Assembly: GCF_900496995.4 (NCBI RefSeq)
Contig: NC_044023.1
Coordinates: 22,452,453-22,516,452, forward strand
Direction of reading: 5' to 3'
Source of the DNA: Aquila chrysaetos chrysaetos
Taxonomy: Eukaryota > Chordata > Aves > Accipitriformes > Accipitridae
Length of the DNA stretch: 64,000 bases
Part shown: piece after piece, positions 1-33,856 of the stretch
Layout: each line of letters begins with the position of its first letter
Numbering within the stretch: the stretch's first letter is position 1
Position numbers and translations under genes: made by a program
Notes under the pieces: generated by a model
Seen by the model: the letters and a program-made list of their open reading frames with translations, nothing else
The model's database searches: none
Told to the model about the DNA's origin: nothing

Positions 1-2314
1 ATATAGCATTTGTCATATTTAAGATCTTCAGACAGCACAGTTCTGTTACTAATTTGTAATTTCTGAAAGGAGAAGTTTAATTTTGTAGTAATGTAAAATA
101 GTATTTGCCAAGTTCCACAGTCTACTTCTTTTTGTTGAATTTTAATGATAAATATTTAACTACTTTATCTTGACTCTGGGTAATTAGAGGTGACACCAGG
201 ATTTTTCTCATTCTGACTTTGCTCTATCAAAAAAAAAAAAGTTTTTATCTTCTAGATAAAATCATGGGTGTTTTCTGTGCCTAGGAGAGTGACAAAGTGT
301 CTAGAAATAATGAGCTCTAACTCTTTTTGTAGTTAAAGCTAGGTACCAGATTGAAATACTCACTCCAGCAGTTCCCAAAGAGTCTTATCATGTAAAACAA
401 GTCTTTTTTCTATAAAGATTTTTATCTTCCATAATTCCAGAATCAGTTTTAGATTAAAAGGATGACTTAGCTGAGTCAGTATCATGAACTTCTTGTCTCT
501 TCAGTAGTTTTTCAGTAACTTGTTTATCACTGAGTAACTAAATCCATAGAAAACTGGTGAAGGGCTTCTACAGTATGTTTTCAACTTCCTGTGTGAAACA
601 TACTATTAATGTTAATAGTAGAGGGGGAGGGAGAGCCAGGGTCCCTGCCTTTCCCCCCTGCTATGTCTGGTAGTTGCCTCTTGATTCCCTTCCTTTTTTT
701 TTTTCCAAGGGAGGAGGTACAAATAGAATTCAGGTGATGGTGTTGGTGCGCCTAAACAGTGTGAACATCAGCTAAGTCCTGTAGCTCCATCACCTTCAGA
801 GTACTAAATTAGAGAAATTGCCAGTGCCTTCAGTAACTCTCCACGCATCTTTTCCTGTAAACTCGCAGCAGTGAGACCCAGAGGCATTCACCTCTCTGAT
901 TTGCCAGCATTCTGTTTAAAGCAGTAGAATTATTTTGGGAAGAATTCCAACATCCCTACTGCTATCACACCAGGTTCTTCCCTGTGTTGCTTCTGTGTTA
1001 ATTATCCATACATTTCTTCTGTCTGAACAGATCTACATTAAAAATGCACTCTGAATGCAGTTCAAAAGGAAATTCTAAATTATTTGCCCCTTCAAAATTA
1101 ATAACATTTTGGAAAGCATGAGAAGTAAAGGGGATTCTCTTTGTTCAGTAGCCATCAATTGCTGCTGTAGAAGATTGGGTTTTGAAGCAGTGCTGTTCTG
1201 GCTGGTCTTAATGAACATGTATTAACAACCCTGGTGTTTTTCGGTGTGCTTTAAAAAAAAACAACAAAAAAACAACAAAGGAATGGCTCTAACCGAGGGC
1301 ATCTCTTGTATATATAAATTTTATTGCAGGTTTAAGTTTTCCTACAAAACCATGGTAACTAATAAAATGGTTTGGGTTTCATTCTCCTCAGATATCATTT
1401 TGCAACACTAGATGGCAGCAATGCCAGAGCAGTGCCACAAAAAATCGGCATTTTATGCTTTCATATAGCTAACTTCCTAGCTGTTTTTTTTTTTTCCCTA
1501 GGAAGTTCGTTACTTGAAATAAATCATTCTGAAGGTACTTAGGAACTTCAGGAAGACAGCAAGGGAAGAAAAAAAGTGCTGTTTTTTCTCTGTTAATAAG
1601 GCAAAGCTCCTAGGAACATGATGGTGTTTGATTTAATTACATAATTAAATTGAAGCCTCCTTGTGCAGTTTATTGAACTACTGAAATCTTGGGAGGGAGA
1701 CAAGTAATAAAATTTAGCACTATAGTAGACTCTTGTAAAGAACACTTCACAAAAGTGCATCTTTCCAGGCAATGTCTGTGGAGGCAGTAAAATATTAGCA
1801 ACTACACTTTTTGTTACCCAAAATTGTTGTCACGGTTGAACTCCACTTGGAGGGAGGATTTTTAAGGACACAAGCTTGAAACTCTTACAGTCTCCAGCAC
1901 TTCTGAAAAACAGCACAGATTATTCTGAAAGCATCTTAATTAAACAGTCCTGCTTTGAATTCAGTGTAGTTAGCACATTTGTTCAAATAGCTCATTTAAA
2001 AATCATGTTATGCTTGAGGTTTCTAGCTGGTCTATTGAGCATCTCTGTTTTACTATATTCCAAAGAAATTAAACCCTAGTAAAACGAAACTGCATTAAAT
2101 CAAAATAATAGCATATTTTAAGCAAGCAGTACCAGGTTGAGTTCTGGAAAAATGATGTGTTTGAATAAACTTACAGAGTATGAACTCTTTAAACATCAGA
2201 TTGGGAGATAAGAGATGAAGCAGTCTGATACATATATGGTCCAGTAAAGTACTCTTCTCCAATGGATTACTTCACTAATTAAATGACATCGGCAATGTGT
2301 CTTAATTAAAGAAG
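1..2314. other. Non-coding, AT-rich, no gene recognised
   Basis: There is no reading frame with recognisable protein similarity on either strand. It contains short A and T runs (for example 230-240 and 1483-1496) and a CTCF-like word at 1405-1420. It could be intergenic or the intron or 3' UTR of a neighbouring gene. In mammals TRNT1 ends next to CRBN on the opposite strand, but I could not match any TRNT1 exon here. Confidence 0.5.
1405..1420 (+). promoter_or_regulatory. CTCF-like motif
   Basis: ACACTAGATGGCAGCA matches the core of the vertebrate CTCF consensus (CCASYAGRKGGCRSY) at nearly all positions. Occupancy cannot be judged from sequence. Confidence 0.45.
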
Positions 2315-3030
2315 TTACACATCAGAAAAACCTGCGTGGCTTTGCTGGTTGGTAGCTGTTCCTGGCTCCCCAGTGCGACAGCCCTTTCCAAAACCGGCTG
2401 CCAGTATCGATGTTAAGGCCATCACTCTTCGGGCTTCTTGGAAAAAGAGCAAAAGACTAACACTTCCCGTTCGCCCTCTTCTCCTTGGAGGGGGACGGAT
2501 CCCAAAAGTTTGCAAAGAATAATGAACCAAACTCTTTTTCCTGCGGGTGAAGCTAATTCTCGTTCAAATTGGAGCCCGGAGCAGCAGGAGGGGAATGCAG
2601 CCCCTCTGCAGAGCAAAGCCCGTGGATTCGGGGGGGTCCCAGGCACCGTCCCCTCCACGCCTGCCCGTGCTCGTGGTCGCCCCGGGAGGGAACTGCCTGT
2701 GAAGGGCAAAATGGTAAATAATACAAACTGCTTTCCCTCGCAGATGGCTTCTGAGGATTAATGAAGGGTTTTACCATTCTCTCAAGATGTAATGGTCTGT
2801 AAAAATGATTAAAAGGCCGGATTGGCTTGGGTGCCTTTTCAGGGGAAAGGGCACGGCTAATTCTCCCTGCAGAGCCCATAAAACTCGGGCCTGAAGCAAA
2901 GGGAAGAAGAGGAAAACAAAATAACCCCAAGAGCCCCCAGACCTTGGCGCTGCGTGGAGGGAGCCGCAGGAGCTGCGCCCGCTGCCTGGCCTCACTGGCC
3001 TTTGCTGGGCCCTGCGATTCGGGGGGGGGG
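2315..3030. other. GC-rich patch with moderate CpG, function unknown
   Basis: About 0.7 kb of GC-rich sequence with scattered CpG interrupts an AT-rich region and ends in a run of G just before the AT-only block. Several overlapping open frames on both strands (the longest is 125 codons on the minus strand) reflect base composition and show no known domain. It could be a small CpG island or an unannotated promoter, but nothing decisive is visible. Confidence 0.35.
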
Positions 3031-3034
3031 GTTT

Positions 3035-3486
3035 ATACACATACATACATACATATATATACGATATACCTATCTATCAATGGCTCCTAAACTGCATACA
3101 AATAAATAAATAAAACATAATAGATGCTATAATAAATAATATACATATATATGCATATGAAATATAAATATATAAGCAATATTAAATAATATGTAGTAAA
3201 ATATGAATAACAAATTTATATAAATTTGTATATATTACATATTTATTATAGTAGATATTATATATATATATATATACACACACACATATTAAAAGTTTAG
3301 GAGCCACAGATTTAGATATACGTAAATATATATGTTATATATAATATTTATATATATAATATATATTCTTTATTATCATCTATATTAATAATATATACTT
3401 TACTATATTATTTATTATAATCCATTATAGTTTTATTTATTTTTATATATATAAAAAATAAAGTTTAGGAGCCATAGATAGAGCGC

Positions 3487-3517
<31 letters not shown>

Positions 3518-3660
3518 TCTATATGTTTTTGTGTGTGTGTGTGTACGCACACTTATATACACATACAAATCCATCTATATATACATACAGAAAAAATATA
3601 TATTATAATAATAAACATCTAATATATATAATATTTTTATAAATATAAAGTTTAGGAGCC
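3035..3660. repeat. AT-rich satellite-like block with inverted and direct 12-base units
   Basis: The block is nearly all A and T (TA, ATAT, ACAT and AAAT runs with TG/CA patches). It carries AGTTTAGGAGCC at 3294-3305, 3462-3473 and 3649-3660, and its reverse complement at 3082-3093. Direct spacings are 168 and 187 bases. The similarity extends past the unit in two copies (CCATTGATAGAT in the inverted copy, CCATAGATAG in the second). The structure suggests tandem duplication of a unit plus an inversion. Confidence 0.85.
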
Positions 3661-3929
3661 GCTGCCGCCCCTGGACTGGCCTGCTTGCTCTGCTTCTCCC
3701 TCCTTTGTGTTTACTTTTGGCTAGTCATTTTGTCAATGAAAATAAAATAATATCTACCTCACATGGCACTTGAACAACCGCAGCACTTCTGGGACTCTTT
3801 CACCCGGCAGGTCCAGGTGAGCAGTGAAGCCGTGGTCACCAGCCCACTCCAGCAGGACCAGCAGTCGTGCCTGCTCTTTCCGACTCCATGAAGTGTGCTT
3901 CACGCAGCCAGGCTGCTCCGGGACAGCTT

Positions 3930-3953
3930 AAAAAAAAAAAAAAAAAAAAAAAA
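3930..3953 (+). repeat. Poly(A) tract, 24 A
   Basis: A pure A run. It may be the tail of an old retroposed sequence, but the 200 bases before it match nothing I recognise and no target-site duplication is evident. Confidence 0.8.
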
Positions 3954-6900
3954 GGCAGCTGGAAAAAATCAGGAAAGCATCATGCCACCCTTGGGATCCC
4001 CAATGGATGGCTGCGAGCCACAAAATTGTTCCAATTTTTTCTTTGCCTCAGTGTCCCTGCTCCCGCAGAAAGGGCTTTCTGCTGCCCTGGGGGTCTCTAA
4101 ACGGATTGTAACCCCGTCTCTGTCCCCCAGCACACACGTGGCTGGGGCTGGCCAGGCACTGCACCGTGGTCCCAAAGCGCACAGTGACTCAGCAGAGCAG
4201 GTTTACATCCAGAAACATCGCACACGTGGGAACTATTCTTTACTTCCCAAACATTTATGACTCGTGCCAGTCTGGGAAGTGTATGCCTCAGACCCCTCCC
4301 AGACCTTGTCTCAGTTCAGACTGGGGAGAGTGATGCCTCCTGTATCTACAGCTCATGCAATAAATACGAGTTGTACACGGGAATTCATCTGGCTGAACAT
4401 GAAAGCAGGATTATTATCCTTATTTTACTTCCCCATATGGTACAGCTATAAATGGCTCATTAACTTCAAGGAGACTCTCGAGGGATTTGGGCTCAAGTAG
4501 TTTTTGATGGCAGTACCACCCTTCTGTTCCTCTACACGAGGAACCGGGGGTGCTAGTGGGTGGGGAAAAAAAGTATACAGAGCATCAAACTCAAACTGTG
4601 TCCCTGTGGAGACAGGGGCACAATACTCAGAGGCAGATGAAGTTTGTCCTCTAGAAGTTCTATTTACCTTCTCTAGGAGAGCACTCAGATTAAGGGAGTC
4701 ATCTAACATGCTTCCATTTCAGAGCCGTTGTTATAATTTCTCTGTGGATTCAGTCCCATCAGGGACAACATCTTCAGGCACCCAGTGTTCTACCAAGGCT
4801 TTTGTTCAGGTGAGTGACCTTTCTTACAAGTCTCAATACATCAACTAATCCTACAGACCACTGTGGAGCATGACCATCTGTAGTATAATAATGCCTTTTC
4901 CTCCCTTAAAAAGCTGCTTCCAGTTCCAGCGGGACAGTAAAGATTACGTTACCTTGGCAGAGTGTTAGTGATGGAGAGACTAACAGTGTCCTTCATTATC
5001 GGGCTGAGCAAGAGGACAAGGATTTAAAGCTTTGACATTTTAGATAATTTCTTTATAATGTTGTAAGACAATAGCTCTTTAAGAGGCTGAAATTCAATTC
5101 AGCATGCTCCACTACCTGCATATTGCCTAAACTACCCATCCTATAGCCTCATTTAGGCATTCTACCTCCAGACAAAGCTATACGGAAAGAAACAGGAGGC
5201 TGGGAAGCTGTCCTTCTCCACTGCTTTCCCATAGCCAAATGCCTACAGCTTTGTAAAGCAGCAACGTGGCAATGCCCATCATAAACTCTGTGCTATTGTC
5301 ACAAAGTCCTCACGATATTTTTATAATGCTTAGAAAAAACTGCAGGACTTTTCCAATGGAGTAGCAACCATTCTGAATTCATGCTACCCAAACATTTGTA
5401 ACAAGGAACATCATCACACAGCGATCCAAGCTCTCAGAAGACACAAAGGTCATAAAACACAGGGGAAAGGAAAAGCTCATGGCACACTGCAGAGCTTTAG
5501 TGAGAGCAAAAAATTCTGTACCAGGAAATAATCCTGCATCAGCAGCGCAGTCTGCATGGAAAACAGCACCTGCAAACAAGGCAGGCACCCGGGAAATCCC
5601 TGCAAAGTTTCCTCTGGCACAAAGAAAGGCCAAAATGCCGGCTAAGCCACCTCGAGTGTGTCTGCTTTGAAAATATTGGAAATGCAAGAAAAACAGGGAG
5701 TTTACTCAAAAATTAAATTGTTCAGCAAGTTGACTAAGAACTGCTTGAGAGCAGGCAGGCAGACTCCCATGCTGGTGTGCGTACCTGCCACATCTGGGAC
5801 AGACGCGTGTTACCGTCACCCCTTCCCGTAACGCCTCTGGGAGAGCAGTATTAAACACCGCTGCTGAGCACCCGGTGAGCACCCTACGACAGACAGAACG
5901 GGTGACACAGTCTCAGCTATGAGGCAGCAAGAAGGACATTTTGAAAACAGTCACACAGGAAAAATGAAGGTGTGTGTTGTGAGCCCCAAAGCAGGATTAA
6001 GCCCATTTCACACACGGAATTTAAGCCTTCTAACAGCAAATTAGATTTTGGTTAAGCTAAAACTGTACCTTCTTGTTTCTTTCATAACCCAGTCCAGAGA
6101 CCATTCTCCTAATAAAACTGATGAATAAACCAGATTACTGGGACACATTCCTAGTGCTGCTGGTTGAACTACAACAGGACAGCCTTGCGAGAACTGTGAG
6201 CTCTGTGACTAGAACCTTAAGTCTACACCTCCCTCCTTCTTTCCCAGTTAAAGTAACTTAGGCTTCCTCCAAGCCTGTTTTGGCAGATGTTTACGCAGCC
6301 TAAAATTCTTTCCACCAGCACCTCCTGGTTCCCCTCGCTGCCAGCCTCACCCCAGCACCCGCTGCTTCCCTGCTGACACTCATTTCTTCCTCCCTCCCTG
6401 TCTGCAAAGCCTCCAGTTGGTTTTCCTCGAAGTGTCTCCAGATCCATCTTCTCCGTATTTTCACTACCTAACACCCTCATGTATCTACCTACTCATTTCT
6501 CTTTGTAGGAGAAATGGGAGATGAAGGGGATGCTGGAAAAAACATCAGCGCTCTTAGACCTTGGGAAGTTAATACAGAAGGAAACAATTTGGGGCTGGAG
6601 CTAAGAATTACTCAGGTGGATTAAAGCAAATAAGTGCACAGATGAGAGATAGAAAACATCTTGAAATGAAGGACTTCATGTTTCATTTTGATTATTCATT
6701 GGAATGACAACCTACACTCTCTCCACCTTATTTCTTACCTTCTCTGTCCTTTGTCAGCCAAGCCTGCACATTCTTTGAAGCCAAAACTCTTTCAGCTTAC
6801 GTATTGCTTTTTGAAGCTAACCAGTTTAAAACACAATGTAAACCCAAGCATTTTCCTCATTCCCATCCCAACAATCAGCAAAAAAAGATCAGTTTTCAAA

Positions 6901-8291
6901 CAAATTGAGTTTTATTCTTTGCAAATGTTTGCAAGCAACAAGATTTTCCTGAAAAGTTGTCTCAAAAGGCAGACAGAGGAAGAGAACGTGCTACCCTTTC
7001 CGCAGCTTTTACAAAGCAATTAAACGGAGGTGAAAAAACGAGGAACAAAATGAATTGCAGCACATACAAAAATAGCATTATTAAAAAACAAACGAACGGT
7101 AGAGTATTTGAACATTTTAGACCCAGTGTGCAAGTGTCCTACGTGATTCTACCTATTAATCAAAACTAAACTAAAATATATGAAAACTTGCAATATTACA
7201 GGCTCCGATTGTATGATGTCTTTACGCTATTGCAACGACAGCTTGAAAATAAGCAATTCTATGCTACACATACTCCAATCCATCCAAGACCTGCTGCTGC
7301 GCAGGGCAGTCCCTCTTCTGTCCCTACAAGATGCCTGCTCGTCCCTCCTCCCTCTGTCTGACCTGATGCAGACGTGGCTGCGCAGCCAGAACACCAACCC
7401 TGCGACTGCCCCATTCCCAGATCTCACATCAGAAGGACAGATTATGGTGGGAGAGAGGAGAAAAATGACCCCTTTTGGCAGCAGCCAGCAAGTCAATCCG
7501 ATTAATTAATGCATGACGCTACATGCCAACCAATGAATGTAGTAAATATAGAAAATTATCGTAAAAGGTGATTTCCTTTGTACTTAGCTCTCAAAAGCTT
7601 ATGAAGTCCATATCTGTCAGTAATCCACAATCCCAATCCAGTAGTTTTCTCTCCAAAAAGGAGAAAAGAAGCATAGAAAACATTAACCAACGTATAGAAC
7701 CATCCACAACTCCCCATCCACCCTGAAAGTCACATGCTGTACATTTTGAGCATCCTTACACCTGTAGCACTGTAACAGCCAGCCTCACCATGGCAGGCTT
7801 CATCTTCTATGCGGCAACTTGGATCAGACTCGGTTTCAACCTGGAAAGTGCCACGGACTTTGAAATGGTGAACATTACACAGAAGGTTAGGCAGATGGAA
7901 CAGTATCATCAACAATAAAATTAATTAGTGCTAAATTTACTCCCGACTTATCTCACTTTATATTAGCTTATATTTGACTATATATACACAATACCAAAAA
8001 TATGCCTATTTTGTATTCAAACATTGCCAACATAACACCATTTTTAGTTGAGGCAATCCAAAAGACTCAGCCAAAACCCCAAAGATCTTATGAAGTTCAG
8101 CAACAGCTGAGAAAATAATTTTGGAAACCTCACCCACCATACCCTCAGTGAATGCTTAAATCGGGTGGCAGCAAAGGTACTTTAAAGCACCCTCAAACTT
8201 CTTGCCACCCGCAAGCCCTACTGAGGGTAATGGGAAAAACAGATACAAGTATCTTTGAGGGAAAAAAATAAACCAAGTCTACAGCTAAGAC

Positions 8292-8356
8292 GTGTGTGTA
8301 CCTGTGTGCACACACATGCATGTTGTGTGTGTCTGTGCATGTGCATGTGCAGGGTG
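8292..8356 (+). repeat. Imperfect TG/CA microsatellite
   Basis: Alternating purine-pyrimidine sequence (GTGTG, CACACACATGCATG, TGTGCATGTGCATGTGCA). It is interrupted, and potentially Z-DNA forming. Confidence 0.75.
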
Positions 8357-9189
8357 TGAGGGGAAAGCTAAGTATGATTTCAGTGGTTATCCAAGTACAG
8401 AGGTTTCACGGTCTCACTCTCACACTAGTGCTTATCATTTCAGCCTTTTGGAAGCTTATTTTAGAAACATAATCAAAATACAGAATGTTTTCTTGAAGAA
8501 AATGAGCCATCATTCACCCTCTATTTGTTCAGAATTATATTCAAAGTAGTATTGCTTTTCACAGTTCACTGGCACGTCAGAGCACTGCACACAGAATTAA
8601 ATATGGTATTAAAGATGTCTAGGGAGAGAACAAAAGTTATCACAGAAGCACAGAGGTAGAAGGCTTCAAAGAACTAAACCTGAGTTACACAATCATTAGT
8701 TTCTACATACCTAGCATGATAAACTACCCTAACAGCTGTTCAGCATCTAGCATCTTTTCACATCTGGGTATTTTTTCAGCTGCACTGTAGCAGGTACCAC
8801 ACTACCATTTAAATTAGCTACTTGTAGAGAGGTCTGACTTGGCCTTTCACTGAAGTAATCTGTCCATGCTACATATGTTTGGTGTAGGGGTGTGATTGAG
8901 AACCAGCAAGTAGCAGCTGATATCTTAAATCTTAAGTAGCTTTGTGTCATTGTATTTAACAATACAAGTTCTCAAAGATTTACTGTGAAGAAATAAAGAG
9001 TGAATGATAAAGCTTCAAAAGAAAAACAAGTGTGTATGTACACAAACATACTGAAGAAATCTTCAGTTTCCATCACCAAAGTGCATTCTGAGGGAAAAAA
9101 ACCCCCAATAAATCAGTGGCAAAAGCTGTCCCATTTTGGCACCTAACGTCTGCAGCATAGACAGCACTTCAGACAAAAAAAAAAAAAGC

Positions 9190-10286
9190 AGCACTGCCTT
9201 TTATGCTTTTTATTTCCGTTTTATTTAGAAACTTTTGCTTTTTGTAAGGTAAGGGTAATAATGTGAAATTTTACTTTATGATATGAAAGTGTAAAAGAAA
9301 AAAAAATTAAAGAGATGTTGCCTCCCCCTTGTCAAAATAAATACTACTGAAAAATTGCCATAGTTATGTATTTTAGAGAGTACTTCACAGAACCCTGGAC
9401 ACATATACTGGTAAACTAATCTTCACAGAAATAATTATGAGAAGTAAATGTAAGCACATTCAACAGTAAATCACAATGTAGTTTATGTTCTGGGACTCAC
9501 CTGTATATTTTGTATCAAAAAATTTAAGACTTTTAAAGTCAAATAGACTACATAGATCAGACAACTTGTAAGGACCGAATACTGCACATGGGCTCCTTTC
9601 AAAGGGCATCCTGTAATGCAATTGTTCTAGCTACAGGCAGCAGGAACTCTTGCTTTTGCCAGTTACAGCACTGCCACTGATGGTACCAACTCAGTATCAG
9701 TCAGAAGAGGTACTTCGGTCTTGTACTCTCTTCGATGGTTATTCAGCAAATATCTGAGAAACAGCACAAGCATAAAATTTGAAGTACTCCACACAGTTAG
9801 AAACAGGGATTCTCAGCAAAACCACTTTTAAGTATATTATGGAAAATACTCCGCAGCAAGTAACTGGTATCTACCATTGTACATATATTGCATAAATTAT
9901 ACTGTTCATTTGTAATTTTAGTTTCCCCCAACCTTCTTTCACTGCAAGCTGATAGCAGTAAACATTTTCTGAAATTATACAAGGAAGGAGAGAGTTCAGT
10001 CTCAAGCCTGTCCAGATGGACCAGATAGATTTCTTGGTGTCTCATGCCACCTCCTCTCCTCAGCTGTCATTTTAAAGATTCAACCTTCAGTTCTCAGTGT
10101 GTCTGAAACAACAGTAATGTGGATGCACACCAAACCCAAATGTAGTGAGCCTGCTTGCTTGGTTGTTTTTTGTGTGTTGGTGTGGGTTCTTGGGGTTTTT
10201 AAGTTTAAGTAAGCATCAGAAGCAGAACTGAGCAGATGCATCAGAGACAGACTACTGCCTGTTCATCTCCAAAGGAGGTTACTAGA
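9190..10286 (-). other. CRBN: Probable CRBN 3' UTR with poly(A) signals
   Basis: No open frame or splice signal is needed after the CRBN stop. The first minus-strand AATAAA hexamers below the stop are at 9225-9220 and 9214-9209. They are followed by a U-rich stretch and a GU-containing stretch (9187-9160 read on the minus strand), the usual layout for cleavage near 9190. This gives a 3' UTR of about 1.1 kb. The end is inferred, not demonstrated, and other non-canonical signals could be used. Confidence 0.5.
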
Positions 10287-32507
<22,221 letters not shown>

Positions 32508-32547
32508 CGCTGTTTACCCGGAGAGGAGCCTGGGAAGCCGCCGGCGC

Positions 32548-32630
32548 GGAGGCGGGGGAGGAGGCGGTGGCGGCGGGAGGAGGAGGAGGAGGAGGAGGGA
32601 GCAGGAGGAAGAGGAGGAGGAGGAGCCGCG
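32548..32630 (+). repeat. GGA/GGC-rich purine tract in the CRBN promoter
   Basis: The plus strand is almost uninterrupted G-rich triplets, mainly GGA with GGC. It starts about 40 bases upstream of the CRBN start codon. In CRBN orientation it reads as a CCT-rich pyrimidine tract. Such tracts can form G-quadruplexes and are length-variable. It probably lies in the 5' UTR or at the transcription start. Confidence 0.8.
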
Positions 32631-33623
32631 GCCTCTAGCGGCGCCTCTCGGGGAGCCTGGGGGGCCGCCGGCGGCCACGGCCCGCCGGGTCTGGTGGCTT
32701 CGTACCGTCCCGCCCCGGCTCCCCAGGCGTTTATTTTACACTGCAGGCTCGGCTTCGCGGAGCGCCGGCGGGAGCGGGGCTGTCCCTCAGCGCCGCGCTA
32801 GAGGGGAGGGCGGCCGCTGCGGGCGGCGGTGCCGTGTCCCCCCGGGGAGGGACGGGTCTTCCCGGGTCCGCCGGGAGGTCCCCGGGGCTCGGAGAGGCGG
32901 GGGGGGGGACGATAGCGGGGACGAGGCCGTGCCTGTCCCTCGGGTGCCGCCTCTCCTGGGAGGGCTCCGCCATGGCTGACCTCGCCGAAGCTTCGCCGGG
33001 GTGGCACCCGCTTTGCTGCTCGGTAAAGCACTTCGCGCCCCGAGTTCTGGGAGCGGGGATGGATGTGACTGAAATCCACGGCGAGTCACCCTTTGGGTGA
33101 ACAGCTTGAAGCAGAAACCGTAAACGCAACGATTAGGTAACGTGCAATCCCAGCAGGGATCCCTGAGGGAGACCAGGCCTCGCTGAGGCAGAAACGCGAG
33201 CGCGAGAGGAGCCGGGGCGCAGGAAGGTTGACGTGAGCGGCGTTATTTTGGGGACAGGCCTCGGTACCTGCGCACAGCTGGCACGGCTGGGCCTCCGCGA
33301 CCTTCTCCTGAAGATCCAGCCTGTCCGTCACGTCCCCTCCGCTCTGCAACCGCGGCTCCACTCGGGCACGCCGCTGTGTGAACGCTTAGCACGGGCTCCC
33401 CATAATAACCTTCCCAAAAGCGGTACTGCTGCCGGACTGGTGCCTCGGAAAAGCGTCTGGGCGGTCGGCAGAGTATCTGAGGTGCGTCCGTGGCGTAACG
33501 TCTTCCCTAGTGCCGAACCTCGGGTGCGCCGTACGTGGCGCTTGCTGCGCCTCGCTGGTGCACGAGTAGTGGGTTCTTCTCTTTGAGAACTGAGATTTTA
33601 GTAAAAAGCATTTTTTAGTCACG

Positions 33624-33640
33624 CACACACACACACACAC
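33624..33640 (+). repeat. (CA)n microsatellite
   Basis: Seventeen bases of perfect CA dinucleotide repeat, just outside the CpG island. Confidence 0.85.
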
Positions 33641-33840
33641 AAAAAGATCGACGGTGGTTTGTAGCGCTGCTAAAACAAAATGGTTTAGACTTGTCGGCTA
33701 AAATGGCAAAGTGTCGTCCTGATGTGAGGTTGGTGCGATCACTAGAAACGCTTCACAGGCTGCAAACCCGCTTAATATGTCCCAAAAATTCAGGTCCGTG
33801 GGACTGCCTCTGCGCTGCCCAACTCTTACAAATGCTCTAT

Positions 33841-33856
33841 CTCGCCATCTATTGTC
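33841..33856 (-). promoter_or_regulatory. CTCF-like motif near the CRBN promoter
   Basis: Read on the minus strand it is ACAATAGATGGCGAG, matching the CTCF core including its CpG. It lies about 1.3 kb upstream of the CRBN start codon, at the edge of the CpG island. Confidence 0.35.

Larger units (their letters stand above)
3661..9189. other. Non-coding stretch downstream of CRBN
   Basis: About 5.5 kb lies beyond the proposed CRBN 3' end. Open frames reach at most 114 codons and none resembles a known protein. It contains a TG/CA microsatellite at 8292-8356 and an A-rich run at 9174-9187. No tRNA, rRNA or recognisable mobile element was seen. Confidence 0.5.

Noticed and set aside
3035..3660. 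Possible CRISPR-like array because of the repeated unit
   Set aside because: The units are only 12 bases, unevenly spaced, one is inverted, and the spacers are simple AT sequence in vertebrate DNA.
3700..3953. Processed pseudogene ending in the 24-A tract
   Set aside because: The sequence before the A run resembles no gene I know and no target-site duplication is evident.
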